From Salibaculum griseiflavum (GTDB taxonomy: Bacteria > Pseudomonadota > Alphaproteobacteria > Rhodobacterales > Rhodobacteraceae), in assembly GCF_003129565.1 (NCBI RefSeq), contig NZ_QETF01000016.1, positions 1 through 64,000 of the forward strand: a stretch of DNA of 64,000 nt, written 5' to 3'. Shown piece after piece: positions 26,637 to 35,238 of the stretch (within the stretch, counting starts at the first letter, position 1; every line of letters begins with the position of its first letter). Position numbers and translations under genes: made by a program. Below the pieces are notes generated by a model. That model was given only the letters and a program-made list of their open reading frames with translations. It ran no database searches and had not been told where the DNA came from.

Positions 26637-27383
26637 TCATTTTCGCCGGCGCACCCGCGGCACCGAGCTGTCCATGAAGTCATATTGCGCCTCGGGGTGG
26701 GGCGGATGCCCCTCGGTGCGCACCCAGTAGCGCCGCGCACCGCGCCGAAGCCAGACCGGCAGGGTCATGGCGAACCCGGCTACGAACCCCCCGACATGGG
26801 CCCAATAGGCCACGCCACCCCCCGACAGGTCGGCGCTGAGGCCGTTGAAGAATTGCAGCCCGAACCACAGCCCGAGGACGATCCAGGCCGGGAACGGGAT
26901 GATGCGGATGATCACGATCAAGAAGATGAAGACGTCCACCCGCGCCCGGGGGAACATCAGAAGGTAGCCGCCCATGACACCGGCAATTGCGCCCGAGGCG
27001 CCCACCATGGGCACGCGGCTTTCCGGGTCGGGGAGGTATTGCAGCCAGGCGGCGGCCAGCCCCGCCAACAGGTAGAACACGAGGAATCCCACGTGGCCCA
27101 ATTCTTCTTCCATGTTGTCGCCATAGATCCAAAGGAACAGCATGTTGCCACCCAAGTGCATCCAGCCGCCATGCAGGAACATATGAGTCAGGATGCCGGT
27201 GTAGCCCTGTCCTTCGCTGACCAGCAGGGGAAAAAAAGCGTAATCGACATAGAAATCCCATTGCTGGGCCTGTGTCTGAACGATTGCCATATCATAGAGA
27301 AAGACCGCGATGTTGATCGCGATCAGGGCGAAGGTCACAAACGGGACCTTCTCGGAGGGGTTGTGATCGCGGATGGGCAACAT
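26637..27383 (-). CDS. Rhomboid family intramembrane serine protease
   Basis: This 248-residue membrane protein has about six helices. The catalytic serine lies in MVGASGAIAGVMGGYL and the catalytic His in VAYWAHVGGFVAGF, the two residues that define active rhomboids. LTHMFLHGGWMHLGGNMLFLWIY is the conserved second membrane segment with its oxyanion-side residues. The C-terminal tail is basic. It is convergent with metF, 12 bases apart. Substrates are unknown. Confidence 0.93.
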   Translation of the reverse strand: MLPIRDHNPSEKVPFVTFALIAINIAVFLYDMAIVQTQAQQWDFYVDYAFFPLLVSEGQGYTGILTHMFLHGGWMHLGGNMLFLWIYGDNMEEELGHVGFLVFYLLAGLAAAWLQYLPDPESRVPMVGASGAIAGVMGGYLLMFPRARVDVFIFLIVIIRIIPFPAWIVLGLWFGLQFFNGLSADLSGGGVAYWAHVGGFVAGFAMTLPVWLRRGARRYWVRTEGHPPHPEAQYDFMDSSVPRVRRRK

Positions 27384-27416
27384 GGCGGAGTGTCCGTAAC
27401 TGGGAATTCCAAGACC

Positions 27417-28274
27417 CTAGATCGCCTTTCGCAGGTCGTCCAGAAACGCCGGCAATTCGCGTGAACTCACCAGCGCCTCGCGCACCAGCAAGTCGAAATG
27501 GCGGGTCATGAATTGAACCCGGTCGGTATCGCGGAACGCCAGGTAATTCTGCCCAAGATACAGAACCGCCATGAGCGGCCCGAACACCGTCACTGGGGCC
27601 GAGAACAACTGCCGCGCATCGAACAGGTGGAACCGCACTGTGGGATAAAGCTGATCGTGCAACTCGGCCATGCGGTCGATCTGGGCCCGGCGAAGCGGGG
27701 CCGCCAACCCCTGGTAATACCCCGTGCTCTTGGCAAAACTTGTGAGTTCATAGACCGGAACGGCGATTTCGTAGTCCGATCGCGCCTGACGCATCCAGTC
27801 CAGCCGGTCCTGTGACGCGCCCAACGCCTGTTCGATGCTGCGCCCAAGGGAAGGCTCGTATTCCCACTTCAGAACCTCGGGTGTCTTGAACATGTCAGGC
27901 AGTCCGGCCGGCACATGCCGCACCTTGTAGCCGGCGGCCTCCTGGTGCCAGTCGAAGATCTGTTCGTCGACCAGTGCGCGGGGGGCCTTGGTGATTTCCA
28001 TCGACGCCGCAACCAGATCGGCGGCGCGCTCTGGCCGGTCGGTCAGGCCCAGCAGCCAGTCCGCCGAAACGCCGAGTGCCCCCGCGCACTCGGCCACGAC
28101 CTGGGCGTTGGGCAGTCGCGCGCCCCCCTGTCCCAGCAATTGGGACACGGTCGAGCGATCCACCCCGGCCTGCCTTGCCAGTCCGGCCTGTGTCATGCGC
28201 CTTTCGCCCATCGCCTCGGAAAGGCGGTCGCGAAACAGGGCGGCGCGGGCGAGTTTGTCTATTTTTGTCATCAT
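27417..28274 (-). CDS. XRE-family helix-turn-helix regulator
   Basis: This 285-residue protein has an N-terminal HTH (about 18-75: MTQAGLARQAGVDRSTVSQL). A long C-terminal region without a motif I recognise includes YEIAVPVYELTSFAKSTGYYQG and PTVRFHLFDARQLFSAPVTVFG. The latter part may bind a ligand or another protein. Two adjacent ATGs (28274 and 28271) compete as start. It is divergent from the DUF2061-desaturase pair across about 110 bases, so control of membrane lipid desaturation is a reasonable guess, not shown. Confidence 0.8.
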   Translation of the reverse strand: MMTKIDKLARAALFRDRLSEAMGERRMTQAGLARQAGVDRSTVSQLLGQGGARLPNAQVVAECAGALGVSADWLLGLTDRPERAADLVAASMEITKAPRALVDEQIFDWHQEAAGYKVRHVPAGLPDMFKTPEVLKWEYEPSLGRSIEQALGASQDRLDWMRQARSDYEIAVPVYELTSFAKSTGYYQGLAAPLRRAQIDRMAELHDQLYPTVRFHLFDARQLFSAPVTVFGPLMAVLYLGQNYLAFRDTDRVQFMTRHFDLLVREALVSSRELPAFLDDLRKAI

Positions 28275-28383
28275 ATGACGCAAAATATCATCAAAAGTCG
28301 CATTTGTTAACGTGAAACCAACTGGTCCGACACCGACCGGTGGGACAGGAAAGAACGAGGTAAAGGCAACACGTGAGGACCCG

Positions 28384-28590
28384 ATGGAAACCCGTCGCCG
28401 CAGTTTGGCCAAGGCCATCCTCTGGAACATGATCGGACTGCTATGCATGTCGCTTATAGGGTTGGCGATGACCGGATCGGCCGCGATCGGAGGCGCCATG
28501 GCGGTCGTCAATACGGTCCTGGGGTTCTGCCTTTACGTGATCTACGAAAGGCTGTGGGCGCGCATCGACTGGGGACGCGTCGATGTCTGA
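28384..28590 (+). CDS. DUF2061 small membrane protein
   Basis: A 68-residue protein with two predicted membrane helices (AILWNMIGLLCMSLIGLAMTG and AIGGAMAVVNTVLGFCLYVI) and a conserved YERLWARIDWG end, the DUF2061 pattern. Function is not known. The ATG at 28384 has GAGG 5 bases upstream; the frame is open further up but lacks such a site. Its stop overlaps the start of the desaturase gene by 8 bases, so the two are translated together. Confidence 0.88.
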   Translation: METRRRSLAKAILWNMIGLLCMSLIGLAMTGSAAIGGAMAVVNTVLGFCLYVIYERLWARIDWGRVDV

Positions 28591-29503
28591 GCCTCGGCTG
28601 TCCGCATTCGGGCTTTCAGCGCTCAAGATCGAATGGCCGACCCTTGGCCTCGTGCTTGGCTGCTATGCGGTTTGGGGTCTGAGCCTGTTCCTGTTGCCGA
28701 CCGTTTCGCTTGTCGGGGCGGTTCTGCTGTTGGGGGTCGCCATCGCCTTTCATTCTTCGCTTTGCCACGAGGCGATCCACGGCCACCCCTTCACATCGGA
28801 CCGGCTGAACGCGGCGCTGATGTTTCCGGCGCTGGCCTTGATCGTTCCCTATGCGCGGTTTCGCGACACGCACCTGGCCCATCACCGCGACGAACACCTG
28901 ACCGACCCCTATGACGACCCGGAATCGAACTACCTCGATCCGGCACGCTGGACCCTGCTGGCGCGGCCTGTTCAGGCGCTCTTGCGGGTCAACAACACGC
29001 TTGTGGGCCGCCTGGTTCTGGGGCCGGTGATCGGCACCGTGTTCTGGCTCCGGGGGGACGTTCAGGCGCTTCGGGCCGGAGACCGGCCGGTGATCATGGG
29101 CTGGCTGGCACATATCCCGGCGGTGGCGCTTGTGATCTGGCTGGTCACGCTATCACCCATGTCGTTCTGGGCCTATGCGATTTCCGCCTATCTGGGCCCG
29201 TCCCTGCTGAAAATCCGCACCTTCCTCGAACACCGCGCCCATGAAAAGGCCCGCGCCCGCACGGTCATCATCGAAGATCGCGGCCCGCTGGCGCTGCTGT
29301 TTCTTAACAACAATCTGCACGTCGTTCACCACATGCACCCGCAGGTGCCCTGGTATCGCTTGCCCGCCCTCTACCGCGCCAATCGCGACCACTATCTGCG
29401 CCGCAACGAGGGCTATCGCTATCGCTCCTACGGTCAGGTTTTCCGACAGCATTTCCTGCGTGCCAAGGACCCGGTGCCGCATCCGCTCTGGCCGCAGGAT
29501 TGA
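28583..29503 (+). CDS. Membrane fatty acid desaturase family protein
   Basis: This 306-residue integral membrane di-iron enzyme has the three His clusters: HEAIHGH (62-68), HLAHH (97-101) and HVVHH (246-250, within NNNLHVVHHMHP). Membrane helices fill the spaces between. The family desaturates or hydroxylates acyl chains, carotenoids or related lipids; the exact substrate is not evident. Overlap with the DUF2061 gene implies a shared membrane function. Confidence 0.92.
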   Translation: MSEPRLSAFGLSALKIEWPTLGLVLGCYAVWGLSLFLLPTVSLVGAVLLLGVAIAFHSSLCHEAIHGHPFTSDRLNAALMFPALALIVPYARFRDTHLAHHRDEHLTDPYDDPESNYLDPARWTLLARPVQALLRVNNTLVGRLVLGPVIGTVFWLRGDVQALRAGDRPVIMGWLAHIPAVALVIWLVTLSPMSFWAYAISAYLGPSLLKIRTFLEHRAHEKARARTVIIEDRGPLALLFLNNNLHVVHHMHPQVPWYRLPALYRANRDHYLRRNEGYRYRSYGQVFRQHFLRAKDPVPHPLWPQD

Positions 29504-29523
29504 TTTCCGGCCTATAGGGGCCC

Positions 29524-30426
29524 ATGGAACCCTGGGTCTGGATCACTTTTGGCGCCGCGCTGGCGCAAACCTTGCGCTTCACGCTGCAAAAGCACCTGTC
29601 CACGGGGCGCTTGTCGGCGGCGGGGGCAACCTTTGCGCGTTTTGTCTATGCGGCGCCGTTGGCCGCATTGATCGCGCTTGGCTACGGGCAGTTCTCGGCA
29701 CAGCCGATCCCGGTCATCCCATCGACATTCTGGGCCTATGCCCTGATGGGCGGCATCAGCCAGATCCTGGCCACGATCTGCGTTGTCCTGCTGTTCCAGC
29801 ACCGCAACTTCGCCGTCGGCATCACGTTCAAGAAGACCGAGGTCATCCTGTCGGTGCTGATGGGTCTGCTGATCCTGGGCGAGGGTGTCAGCTGGCTGGG
29901 ATTCGGCGCGATCCTGCTGGGGCTGGTGGGGGTTCTGCTGCTTTCGGACCCGCCGGGCGGGCAGGGGCGTTGGCTCCGCCGGATCAGCAATCGGGCCGCA
30001 GGGCTGGGGCTTGCCTCGGGGGTGTTCTTCGGCATTTCGGGCGTGGGCTATCGCGGTGCGTCGCTGGCATTGGAAAGCGGCGATGCCTTCCTGCGGGCCG
30101 TGGTGACGCTGGCGTTTGTGACGGCATTGCAGACCTTGCTGCTGGGCGCCTGGTTGGTCTGGCGCGAAAGTGGGCAGGTGCGGGCGGTCTTCGCCGCGTG
30201 GCGGGTTGCGGGGCTGGTCGGCCTCACGTCGCTTGTCGGGTCGATCTGCTGGTTCACCGCATTCACCTTGCAGACGGTGGGCTATGTCAACGCCGTAGGG
30301 CAGGTGGAGTTGATCTTTTCCCTTGCCGTCGGCGCACTTGTATTCCGCGAAAAGATCACGGCGAGGGAACTGGCCGGCATCGGCATCCTCACCGCTTCGA
30401 TCGTGGCACTGGTTCTGGTCGCCTAG
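29524..30426 (+). CDS. EamA/DMT family transporter
   Basis: This 300-residue protein has about ten membrane helices in two repeats, typical of drug/metabolite transporters. FKKTEVILSVLMGLLILGE in the first half and VGQVELIFSLAVGALVFREK in the second are the paired EamA motifs. Substrate unknown. It starts 20 bases after the desaturase stop and may be co-transcribed. Its TAG stop shares the palindrome CTAG (30423-30426) with the convergent Nudix gene. Confidence 0.9.
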   Translation: MEPWVWITFGAALAQTLRFTLQKHLSTGRLSAAGATFARFVYAAPLAALIALGYGQFSAQPIPVIPSTFWAYALMGGISQILATICVVLLFQHRNFAVGITFKKTEVILSVLMGLLILGEGVSWLGFGAILLGLVGVLLLSDPPGGQGRWLRRISNRAAGLGLASGVFFGISGVGYRGASLALESGDAFLRAVVTLAFVTALQTLLLGAWLVWRESGQVRAVFAAWRVAGLVGLTSLVGSICWFTAFTLQTVGYVNAVGQVELIFSLAVGALVFREKITARELAGIGILTASIVALVLVA

Positions 30427-31112
30427 ACGCCGTCGAGCGGTGAGCGCCCGGCGAGCCGCGTGATCAGGTGCCGTTCGTCCTCGTGATGAAAGAAGGGCAC
30501 CTGCTCGGGCGGGCCATCGCGGTTTAGCCCGGCGGCGATCTCGGCCAGCACCACCTCGGTGATGAAGGGCAGGTCGAGCGCGCGCGCCTCGGACAGTGGC
30601 ACCCAGTGCAGGTAGCTGAGTTCTTCTTCCGCGCGCGAGAAATCGTCGGGGTTTGTAGTCAGGGCGTCAGCCTCGACCAGGAAGAACCGCGCATCGAACC
30701 GCCGGGGCGGCCCGGGCGGGGTAATGGCCCGGAACACGAATTGTAGCGGCGCGGCGTCGGGCCAATGCCCGCTGGCGGCGAATCCGCGCCAGCCGCGGGG
30801 GGCGTCGGGCCATTTGCCAGGCACCCCGATCTGTTGGCCGGTTTCTTCCCAAAATTCCCGGATCGCGGCGGCGGCCAGCCCATGCGGGCTGCGATCACTG
30901 TTCTCGGCCAGCCGGTCCGCGCAGGGCTGGCGCAAGGGACGCCCGAAAGGGACGGTTTCGTCCACCGCGTCGACCGCGCCGCCCGGAAACACGAATTTCG
31001 ACGGCATGAAGGCCGCCCCGGCGCCGCGCTGGCCCATCAGGATCTTCGGCGCGGTAGACCGATCGCGCAGCACGATCACCGTGGCCGCGTCGCGGATCTC
31101 ACGCTTGTCCAT
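30423..31112 (-). CDS. Nudix hydrolase, NUDT19/CoA-pyrophosphatase-like layout
   Basis: This 229-residue protein begins RDAATVIVLRD, then has FVFPGGAVDAVDE, an insertion of about 40 residues, and the catalytic REFWEETG. This split Nudix box resembles the NUDT7/NUDT19 group, which hydrolyses CoA and acyl-CoA, so a CoA-type substrate is possible. The acidic REUxEE core is intact. It stands alone on the minus strand. Confidence 0.88.
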   Translation of the reverse strand: MDKREIRDAATVIVLRDRSTAPKILMGQRGAGAAFMPSKFVFPGGAVDAVDETVPFGRPLRQPCADRLAENSDRSPHGLAAAAIREFWEETGQQIGVPGKWPDAPRGWRGFAASGHWPDAAPLQFVFRAITPPGPPRRFDARFFLVEADALTTNPDDFSRAEEELSYLHWVPLSEARALDLPFITEVVLAEIAAGLNRDGPPEQVPFFHHEDERHLITRLAGRSPLDGV

Positions 31113-31151
31113 TTTCGTCGTCCCTCGCTGAACGGCTGGGGCCGGCCGGTG

Positions 31152-31544
31152 CTAGGTCCCGAACCCGTGCATCCGCCGGGACCACTGGATATTGACCACC
31201 AGCCCCTTCATTCGTGGCAGAAGGTATAGCGACAGCGCCACGCAGCCAATGGTAAAGGCGGTGGCCATGACCAGAGGATCTGGCCGGAAATGGGTAAAGA
31301 CCACATGGATGATCGGCGCCATCAGGTGCCCGACGATCAGGATCGTCAGGTAGGCCGGGCCGTCGTCGGCCCGGTGGTGGCTGAGCGTCTCCTGGCAGGC
31401 CGGGCAGTGATCGGCAACCTTGAGATAGCCGTCGAACATGATCCCGTCGCCGCAATTGGGGCAGCGTCGGCGTAGCCCGCGCAAGATGGACCGTTTCATC
31501 GGCCGGTCGTCTTCCGTGGCAAGGTTCTTGGACTGTTCTGTCAT
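31152..31544 (-). CDS. DUF983 family membrane protein with zinc-ribbon-like start
   Basis: This 130-residue protein has an N-terminal CPNCG and CPAC pair (zinc ribbon) and two membrane helices (AYLTILIVGHLMAPIIHVVF and AFTIGCVALSLYLLP), the DUF983 pattern. Family members are often near cytochrome oxidase or envelope genes; the function is unknown. The ATG at 31544 has AGAGG 7 bases upstream and is preferred to the much longer upstream frame. Confidence 0.87.
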   Translation of the reverse strand: MTEQSKNLATEDDRPMKRSILRGLRRRCPNCGDGIMFDGYLKVADHCPACQETLSHHRADDGPAYLTILIVGHLMAPIIHVVFTHFRPDPLVMATAFTIGCVALSLYLLPRMKGLVVNIQWSRRMHGFGT

Positions 31545-31738
31545 CGCGTGCCTCTTTGAAGACCTTACAGGTGGCGTGGGCGGGCCGTGAATGGAAGGGG
31601 CGAAAATGTCGCCGCGTCGGGATGTCGCGCGGCAGGAAGTTGGCAGCCCCGCGACGGAACCCTCCGCTTCGACCGTTAGAGGGATAGACGGCGCTGCAAA
31701 CCCGGTGTCGTGAAACAGAAATCGAAAGGAAGATATCC

Positions 31739-32221
31739 ATGACACGCAAGACCCCCCTGCTGATCGCCGCCCTGACCGCGGGTTTCGCCCTGACCGTCAG
31801 CGCCGAGGCGCGCGGGTTCGGCGCCGGCCACGGGCCCAAAGCCCAGATGCCCAGCTTCGAGGAAATGGACCTCGATGGCAACGGTGCCCTGACAGCCGAG
31901 GAGATGCGCGCGGCCATGCAAGCCCGCATGCAGGCCCGGTTTGAGGCAGCTGACACTGACGGCGATGGTGGGCTGAGTGCAGAGGAAATGACGGCGATGA
32001 TGCAGGCCCGCATGGCAAACCGTATGGAGCGTCATCTGGACCGGGCGGATGAAAACGGCGATGGCCTGCTGCAGATCGAGGAAATGCAGGCGATGGGTGG
32101 CAAGGGGTCGCGTGATGGTGCCATGTTCGACCGCCTTGATAGCAATGGTGACGGCACGCTCGACGCCGAGGAATTCGCCGCCCTTCAGGACCGCATGGGC
32201 GGTCGGATGCATCGCAACTGA
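31739..32221 (+). CDS. Secreted EF-hand calcium-binding protein
   Basis: This 160-residue exported protein has a signal peptide (MTRKTPLLIAALTAGFALTVSA) and four canonical EF-hand loops of 12 residues: 44-55, 72-83, 104-115 and 134-145, each of form DxDGxGxLxxEE with full acidic ligands. Methionine-rich helices lie between them. It would bind calcium in the periplasm. It opens a cluster with an ECF sigma factor, a one-helix membrane protein and a Metal_resist-type protein, so it may feed an envelope calcium or metal signal; that is inference. Confidence 0.88.
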   Translation: MTRKTPLLIAALTAGFALTVSAEARGFGAGHGPKAQMPSFEEMDLDGNGALTAEEMRAAMQARMQARFEAADTDGDGGLSAEEMTAMMQARMANRMERHLDRADENGDGLLQIEEMQAMGGKGSRDGAMFDRLDSNGDGTLDAEEFAALQDRMGGRMHRN

Positions 32222-32316
32222 TCGGCGGTGTGGGGCGCGTGCAACCAGTCCCGGTTTTCCTTCGTCGCGCGCGCCCGCCTTGCCGGAGGCGAAAGATGTG
32301 GCTACGCCCCTGAAAC

Positions 32317-32904
32317 ATGAGTTCGGACCCCGTGTTGGACAGTCAAAGCGACGAGACCCTGCTGGCCGCCTATGCGCGCGGCGAACGGGACGCGGCGCGC
32401 ATTCTGAGCCGGCGGCTTCTGCCGCGTGTGCTAGGCCAGGCGCATCGCATGCTCGGAGACCGGGCCGAGGCCGAGGACGTGGCGCAGGAGGCGATGCTGC
32501 GCCTGTGGCGCATCGCCCCCGACTGGGAAGCGGATCGTGCCAAGGTAACGACATGGCTATACCGGGTCGTGGCGAACCTGTGCACCGACCGGCTGCGCAA
32601 GTCCGGTCGCGCAGTGGCGCTGGAGGCGGCCCCCGAGCCCGAGGATACAGGGCCGACTGTCGCTGCCGGCCTGCAGGATCGCGCACGGCACATGGCCTTG
32701 AGGGCGGCATTGGCCGATCTGCCGGACCGCCAGGCCAAGGCCGTGACCCTGCGGCATCTCGAAGAACTGCCCAACCCGGAGGTGGCACGCATCATGGGGG
32801 AAAGCGTGCGCACGGTGGAAAGCCTGGTGGCACGGGGGAAGAAAGGATTGATTGCGCGCCTGCGGGGGCGCAAGGCAGAATTGGGGTATGACGATGACGG
32901 ATGA
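32317..32904 (+). CDS. ECF RNA polymerase sigma factor
   Basis: This 195-residue sigma-70 family protein has region 2 (LGDRAEAEDVAQEAMLRLWR, near 47-66, then TTWLYRVVANLCTDRLR) and region 4 (LPDRQAKAVTLRHLEELPNP, then SVRTVESLVARGKKGL). There is no region 1 or 3, as in ECF sigmas. The next gene overlaps its end by 17 bases and encodes a one-helix membrane protein, a common arrangement for sigma/anti-sigma pairs. Confidence 0.92.
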   Translation: MSSDPVLDSQSDETLLAAYARGERDAARILSRRLLPRVLGQAHRMLGDRAEAEDVAQEAMLRLWRIAPDWEADRAKVTTWLYRVVANLCTDRLRKSGRAVALEAAPEPEDTGPTVAAGLQDRARHMALRAALADLPDRQAKAVTLRHLEELPNPEVARIMGESVRTVESLVARGKKGLIARLRGRKAELGYDDDG

Positions 32905-33259
32905 ACGCGACGAAGATCTGTTCCGCGCGACGGTTGAAACTGCCCGGCGACGAACGGCCGAGCCCGATGATGCGCTGCTGGACCGGGTCATGGCGGATGC
33001 GGATCGCGAACTGGCCATACGGGCGCCGCGGGCCGTGACACCCCGCGCGCGTCGCTCGGCCGCAGCGGTGCTGCTGGCCGCCCTGGGCGGCTGGGGCGCC
33101 GTTGGCTCGATGACGACGGCAACGATCCTCGGTATCTGGATCGGAGTGGCCCAGCCGGATGGGTTGAATGCGCTGTCGCAGGCATGGTCGGGCGGCGACA
33201 CGGTTGAGGTGCCACTGACTGGCGTCGAAACCCTGGTCGGGCTGGAGGGCTTGCTATGA
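32888..33259 (+). CDS. Single-pass membrane protein, candidate anti-sigma factor
   Basis: A 123-residue protein with a charged N-terminal domain (residues 1-57) and one hydrophobic segment (about 58-87, AAAVLLAALGGWGAV onwards), then a short periplasmic tail. The layout of cytoplasmic domain then membrane helix, overlapping an ECF sigma gene, fits an anti-sigma factor, but no zinc-binding HxxxCxxC motif is present and similarity is not recognised. Its end overlaps the next gene by 4 bases (ATGA). Confidence 0.75.
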   Translation: MTMTDERDEDLFRATVETARRRTAEPDDALLDRVMADADRELAIRAPRAVTPRARRSAAAVLLAALGGWGAVGSMTTATILGIWIGVAQPDGLNALSQAWSGGDTVEVPLTGVETLVGLEGLL

Positions 33260-33756
33260 GCGAAAAAACCACCCCCGCCAATGGTCGCGAGAAACGCTGG
33301 CGGCGTTGGCTTCTGGTCATCTCGCTCGGGCTCAACCTGCTGGTTCTCGGGCTGGTGATCGGCATGGTGCTGCGTGGCGCGCCGCCGGGCGGACCGGGCG
33401 GCCGGGTTGACCTGACCGTTGGTCCGCTGTTGCGCGCACTGGAGGACGACGACCGCAGCGCCATTCGTTCGGGCCTGCGACGTGCCCATCCGTTCGACCG
33501 CGATACCCGTATCGCCATGCGCCGCGACATGGACGAAATGCTTGCCGTTTTGCAGGCCGAGCAATTCGACGGCGCGGCATTGCGCGGTATCATGGAACGT
33601 CAATACAGCCGGCTGCAGACCGTCCAGATCGCCGTGGCCGATCAGTTCGTCGCACATGTGGCCGGCATGACCACGACCGAGCGTCTCGCCTTGGCCGAGC
33701 GGTTCGAAGCCGAGCTGGACCGGGCCTTGCCGCCCCGCCCTCATGGGCGGGACTGA
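33256..33756 (+). CDS. Periplasmic heavy-metal sensor-like protein (Metal_resist/CnrX-ZraP type)
   Basis: This 166-residue protein is anchored by one N-terminal helix (about 18-40) and has a helical periplasmic domain: DDRSAIRSGLRRAHP, DTRIAMRRDMDEMLAVLQAE and TTTERLALAERFEAELDRAL. This resembles the Spy/CnrX/ZraP helical hairpin fold used to sense metals or envelope stress. It ends the sigma-factor operon and may act as its sensor. The metal bound is unknown and classic CnrX Met/His ligands are not obvious. Confidence 0.8.
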   Translation: MSEKTTPANGREKRWRRWLLVISLGLNLLVLGLVIGMVLRGAPPGGPGGRVDLTVGPLLRALEDDDRSAIRSGLRRAHPFDRDTRIAMRRDMDEMLAVLQAEQFDGAALRGIMERQYSRLQTVQIAVADQFVAHVAGMTTTERLALAERFEAELDRALPPRPHGRD

Positions 33757-33760
33757 TGGC

Positions 33761-35146
33761 TCAGGCGGCGGAAAGGCTGACAGTGTTGCGCCCGGACCCC
33801 TTGGCCGCGTAAAGCGCAAGGTCGGCAGCGCGCACCAGGTGATCGGTGCCTTCGGGGATCACCGGGTTCGGATCCGGACCGGACAGGCTGACCCCGATCG
33901 ACATGGTGACATTGATCGCCTCGCCGTGGCCAAGGAAAAACGGCGTGTCCGAAATGAGCCGGCAGAACCGCTGAGCGGCCTTGCGGGCATGGTCGGTGTC
34001 GCTGTCCGGCATGGCGACCAGGAATTCCTCGCCTCCGATCCGTGCCAGAAGGTCGACAGCGCGAACATTGGCGCGCAACCTGTCCGCCACCTGTTGCAGG
34101 ATCTCGTCGCCGGCCGCGTGGCCATAGGTATCGTTGATCAGTTTGAAGTGGTCGATATCCAGCACCATGACCGCGATCTGGCGGTCTGTTTCCTTGCTCC
34201 GATCAACCATCTTTTCGAGGTGTGGCAAGGCATAGCGGCGGTTGAACAGTCCGGTCAGCGGATCTGTCACCGCTGCCTGCAGGCCGGTCTGCACCGTGTC
34301 GCGCAACTGATCGGCGCGCTGCTTGTCGGCGATAAGGTTCCTGGCCCGCAAAACGACCTCCTGTGTGCTGGCACCGGCCAGGACGAGGTCGTTCGCGCCA
34401 AGGTCCAGCGCCATGGCCTGGATATTGGTCATATCGGCGGGAAGGACGACAAGGATCGCGGCGTGGCGCGTATCCGTTCGGCTGCGCAGCTCCGACAGTA
34501 GGCGATAGAGTTCGGTTTCGCGCAGGGTGAAGTCCTGCCCGTCGATCAAAAGCAGGTCACCCGGCAGCCGCGTGGGTAAGCCGGATCCGGGCGCGATCCT
34601 TTCGCCGCTCAACCGGACATTGCCGCAATCCGCGAAATTCTGTTCGGCGAAGCGCAGGAAACGGGTGCTGGAAGACAGCGCCAAAACCGTTGCGCAGCGT
34701 TCGAACCCCGCCTGGACCTCGGCAAAGCCAAGCGCGCGACGGGTATCCTCGCGCAGGCGGAGTTCGCGGTTGGTGTCGCGGGCTCGAAGCAAAGACCGGA
34801 TGCGGGCCTGCAGGATCTGGTCGTTCAGAGGCCTGCCCAGAACGTCATCGGCGCCCGCCTGCAAGGCACGCACCCTGTCATCTGGATCGAGGAAGCTGCC
34901 CGTCGCGATGACGGGGATCAGGGCGGTGTCGGGGTCCGTCTTGAGCGTGTTGCAGAACTCTAATGCGGCGGCAGTATCTGCCGTGACGTCCAGAACCACG
35001 AGGTCCGGCGGCGTCCGGTCAATCTCGGCCCGGGCCATGTCGAGCGTTTCACAAGGACGCACACGATGCTGCGCGGCCAGAAGTTTGACCTTGAGAACGA
35101 TGCGGTTGGTGGCCACATTGTCGACAATCAGGATGTCGCCGGGCAT
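33761..35146 (-). CDS. pleD: PleD-like diguanylate cyclase (REC-REC-GGDEF)
   Basis: This 461-residue response regulator starts with a receiver domain (phosphoacceptor Asp53 in LVVLDV). A second, degenerate receiver (about 155-270) has LLIDGQDF in place of a normal active site. A GGDEF domain with active-site GGEEF (371-375) follows, and RAVD (362-365), five residues upstream, is an intact c-di-GMP inhibitory site. It makes c-di-GMP on activation and so controls motility and surface life. The architecture is that of Caulobacter PleD. No kinase is adjacent. Confidence 0.9.
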   Translation of the reverse strand: MPGDILIVDNVATNRIVLKVKLLAAQHRVRPCETLDMARAEIDRTPPDLVVLDVTADTAAALEFCNTLKTDPDTALIPVIATGSFLDPDDRVRALQAGADDVLGRPLNDQILQARIRSLLRARDTNRELRLREDTRRALGFAEVQAGFERCATVLALSSSTRFLRFAEQNFADCGNVRLSGERIAPGSGLPTRLPGDLLLIDGQDFTLRETELYRLLSELRSRTDTRHAAILVVLPADMTNIQAMALDLGANDLVLAGASTQEVVLRARNLIADKQRADQLRDTVQTGLQAAVTDPLTGLFNRRYALPHLEKMVDRSKETDRQIAVMVLDIDHFKLINDTYGHAAGDEILQQVADRLRANVRAVDLLARIGGEEFLVAMPDSDTDHARKAAQRFCRLISDTPFFLGHGEAINVTMSIGVSLSGPDPNPVIPEGTDHLVRAADLALYAAKGSGRNTVSLSAA

Positions 35147-35238
35147 TATTCTGACCTTTCACAGGGCGTTTGCCTTCCCGAGAACAAAATTCGGCCCTAT
35201 TCGTTAAGAAACAGTTTCTACGGGGGTAATCCGCGCAA

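Noticed and set aside
27417-28274. XRE regulator as an ScfR/PccR propionate regulator for prpE
   Set aside because: It is too short and lacks the peptidase-like and ligand domains of ScfR proteins, and it faces lipid genes 12 kb away from prpE.
31660-31685. Possible ECF-type promoter GGAAC...CGTT upstream of the EF-hand gene
   Set aside because: The spacing between the two boxes is 13 bases, not the 16-17 expected, so I did not annotate it.
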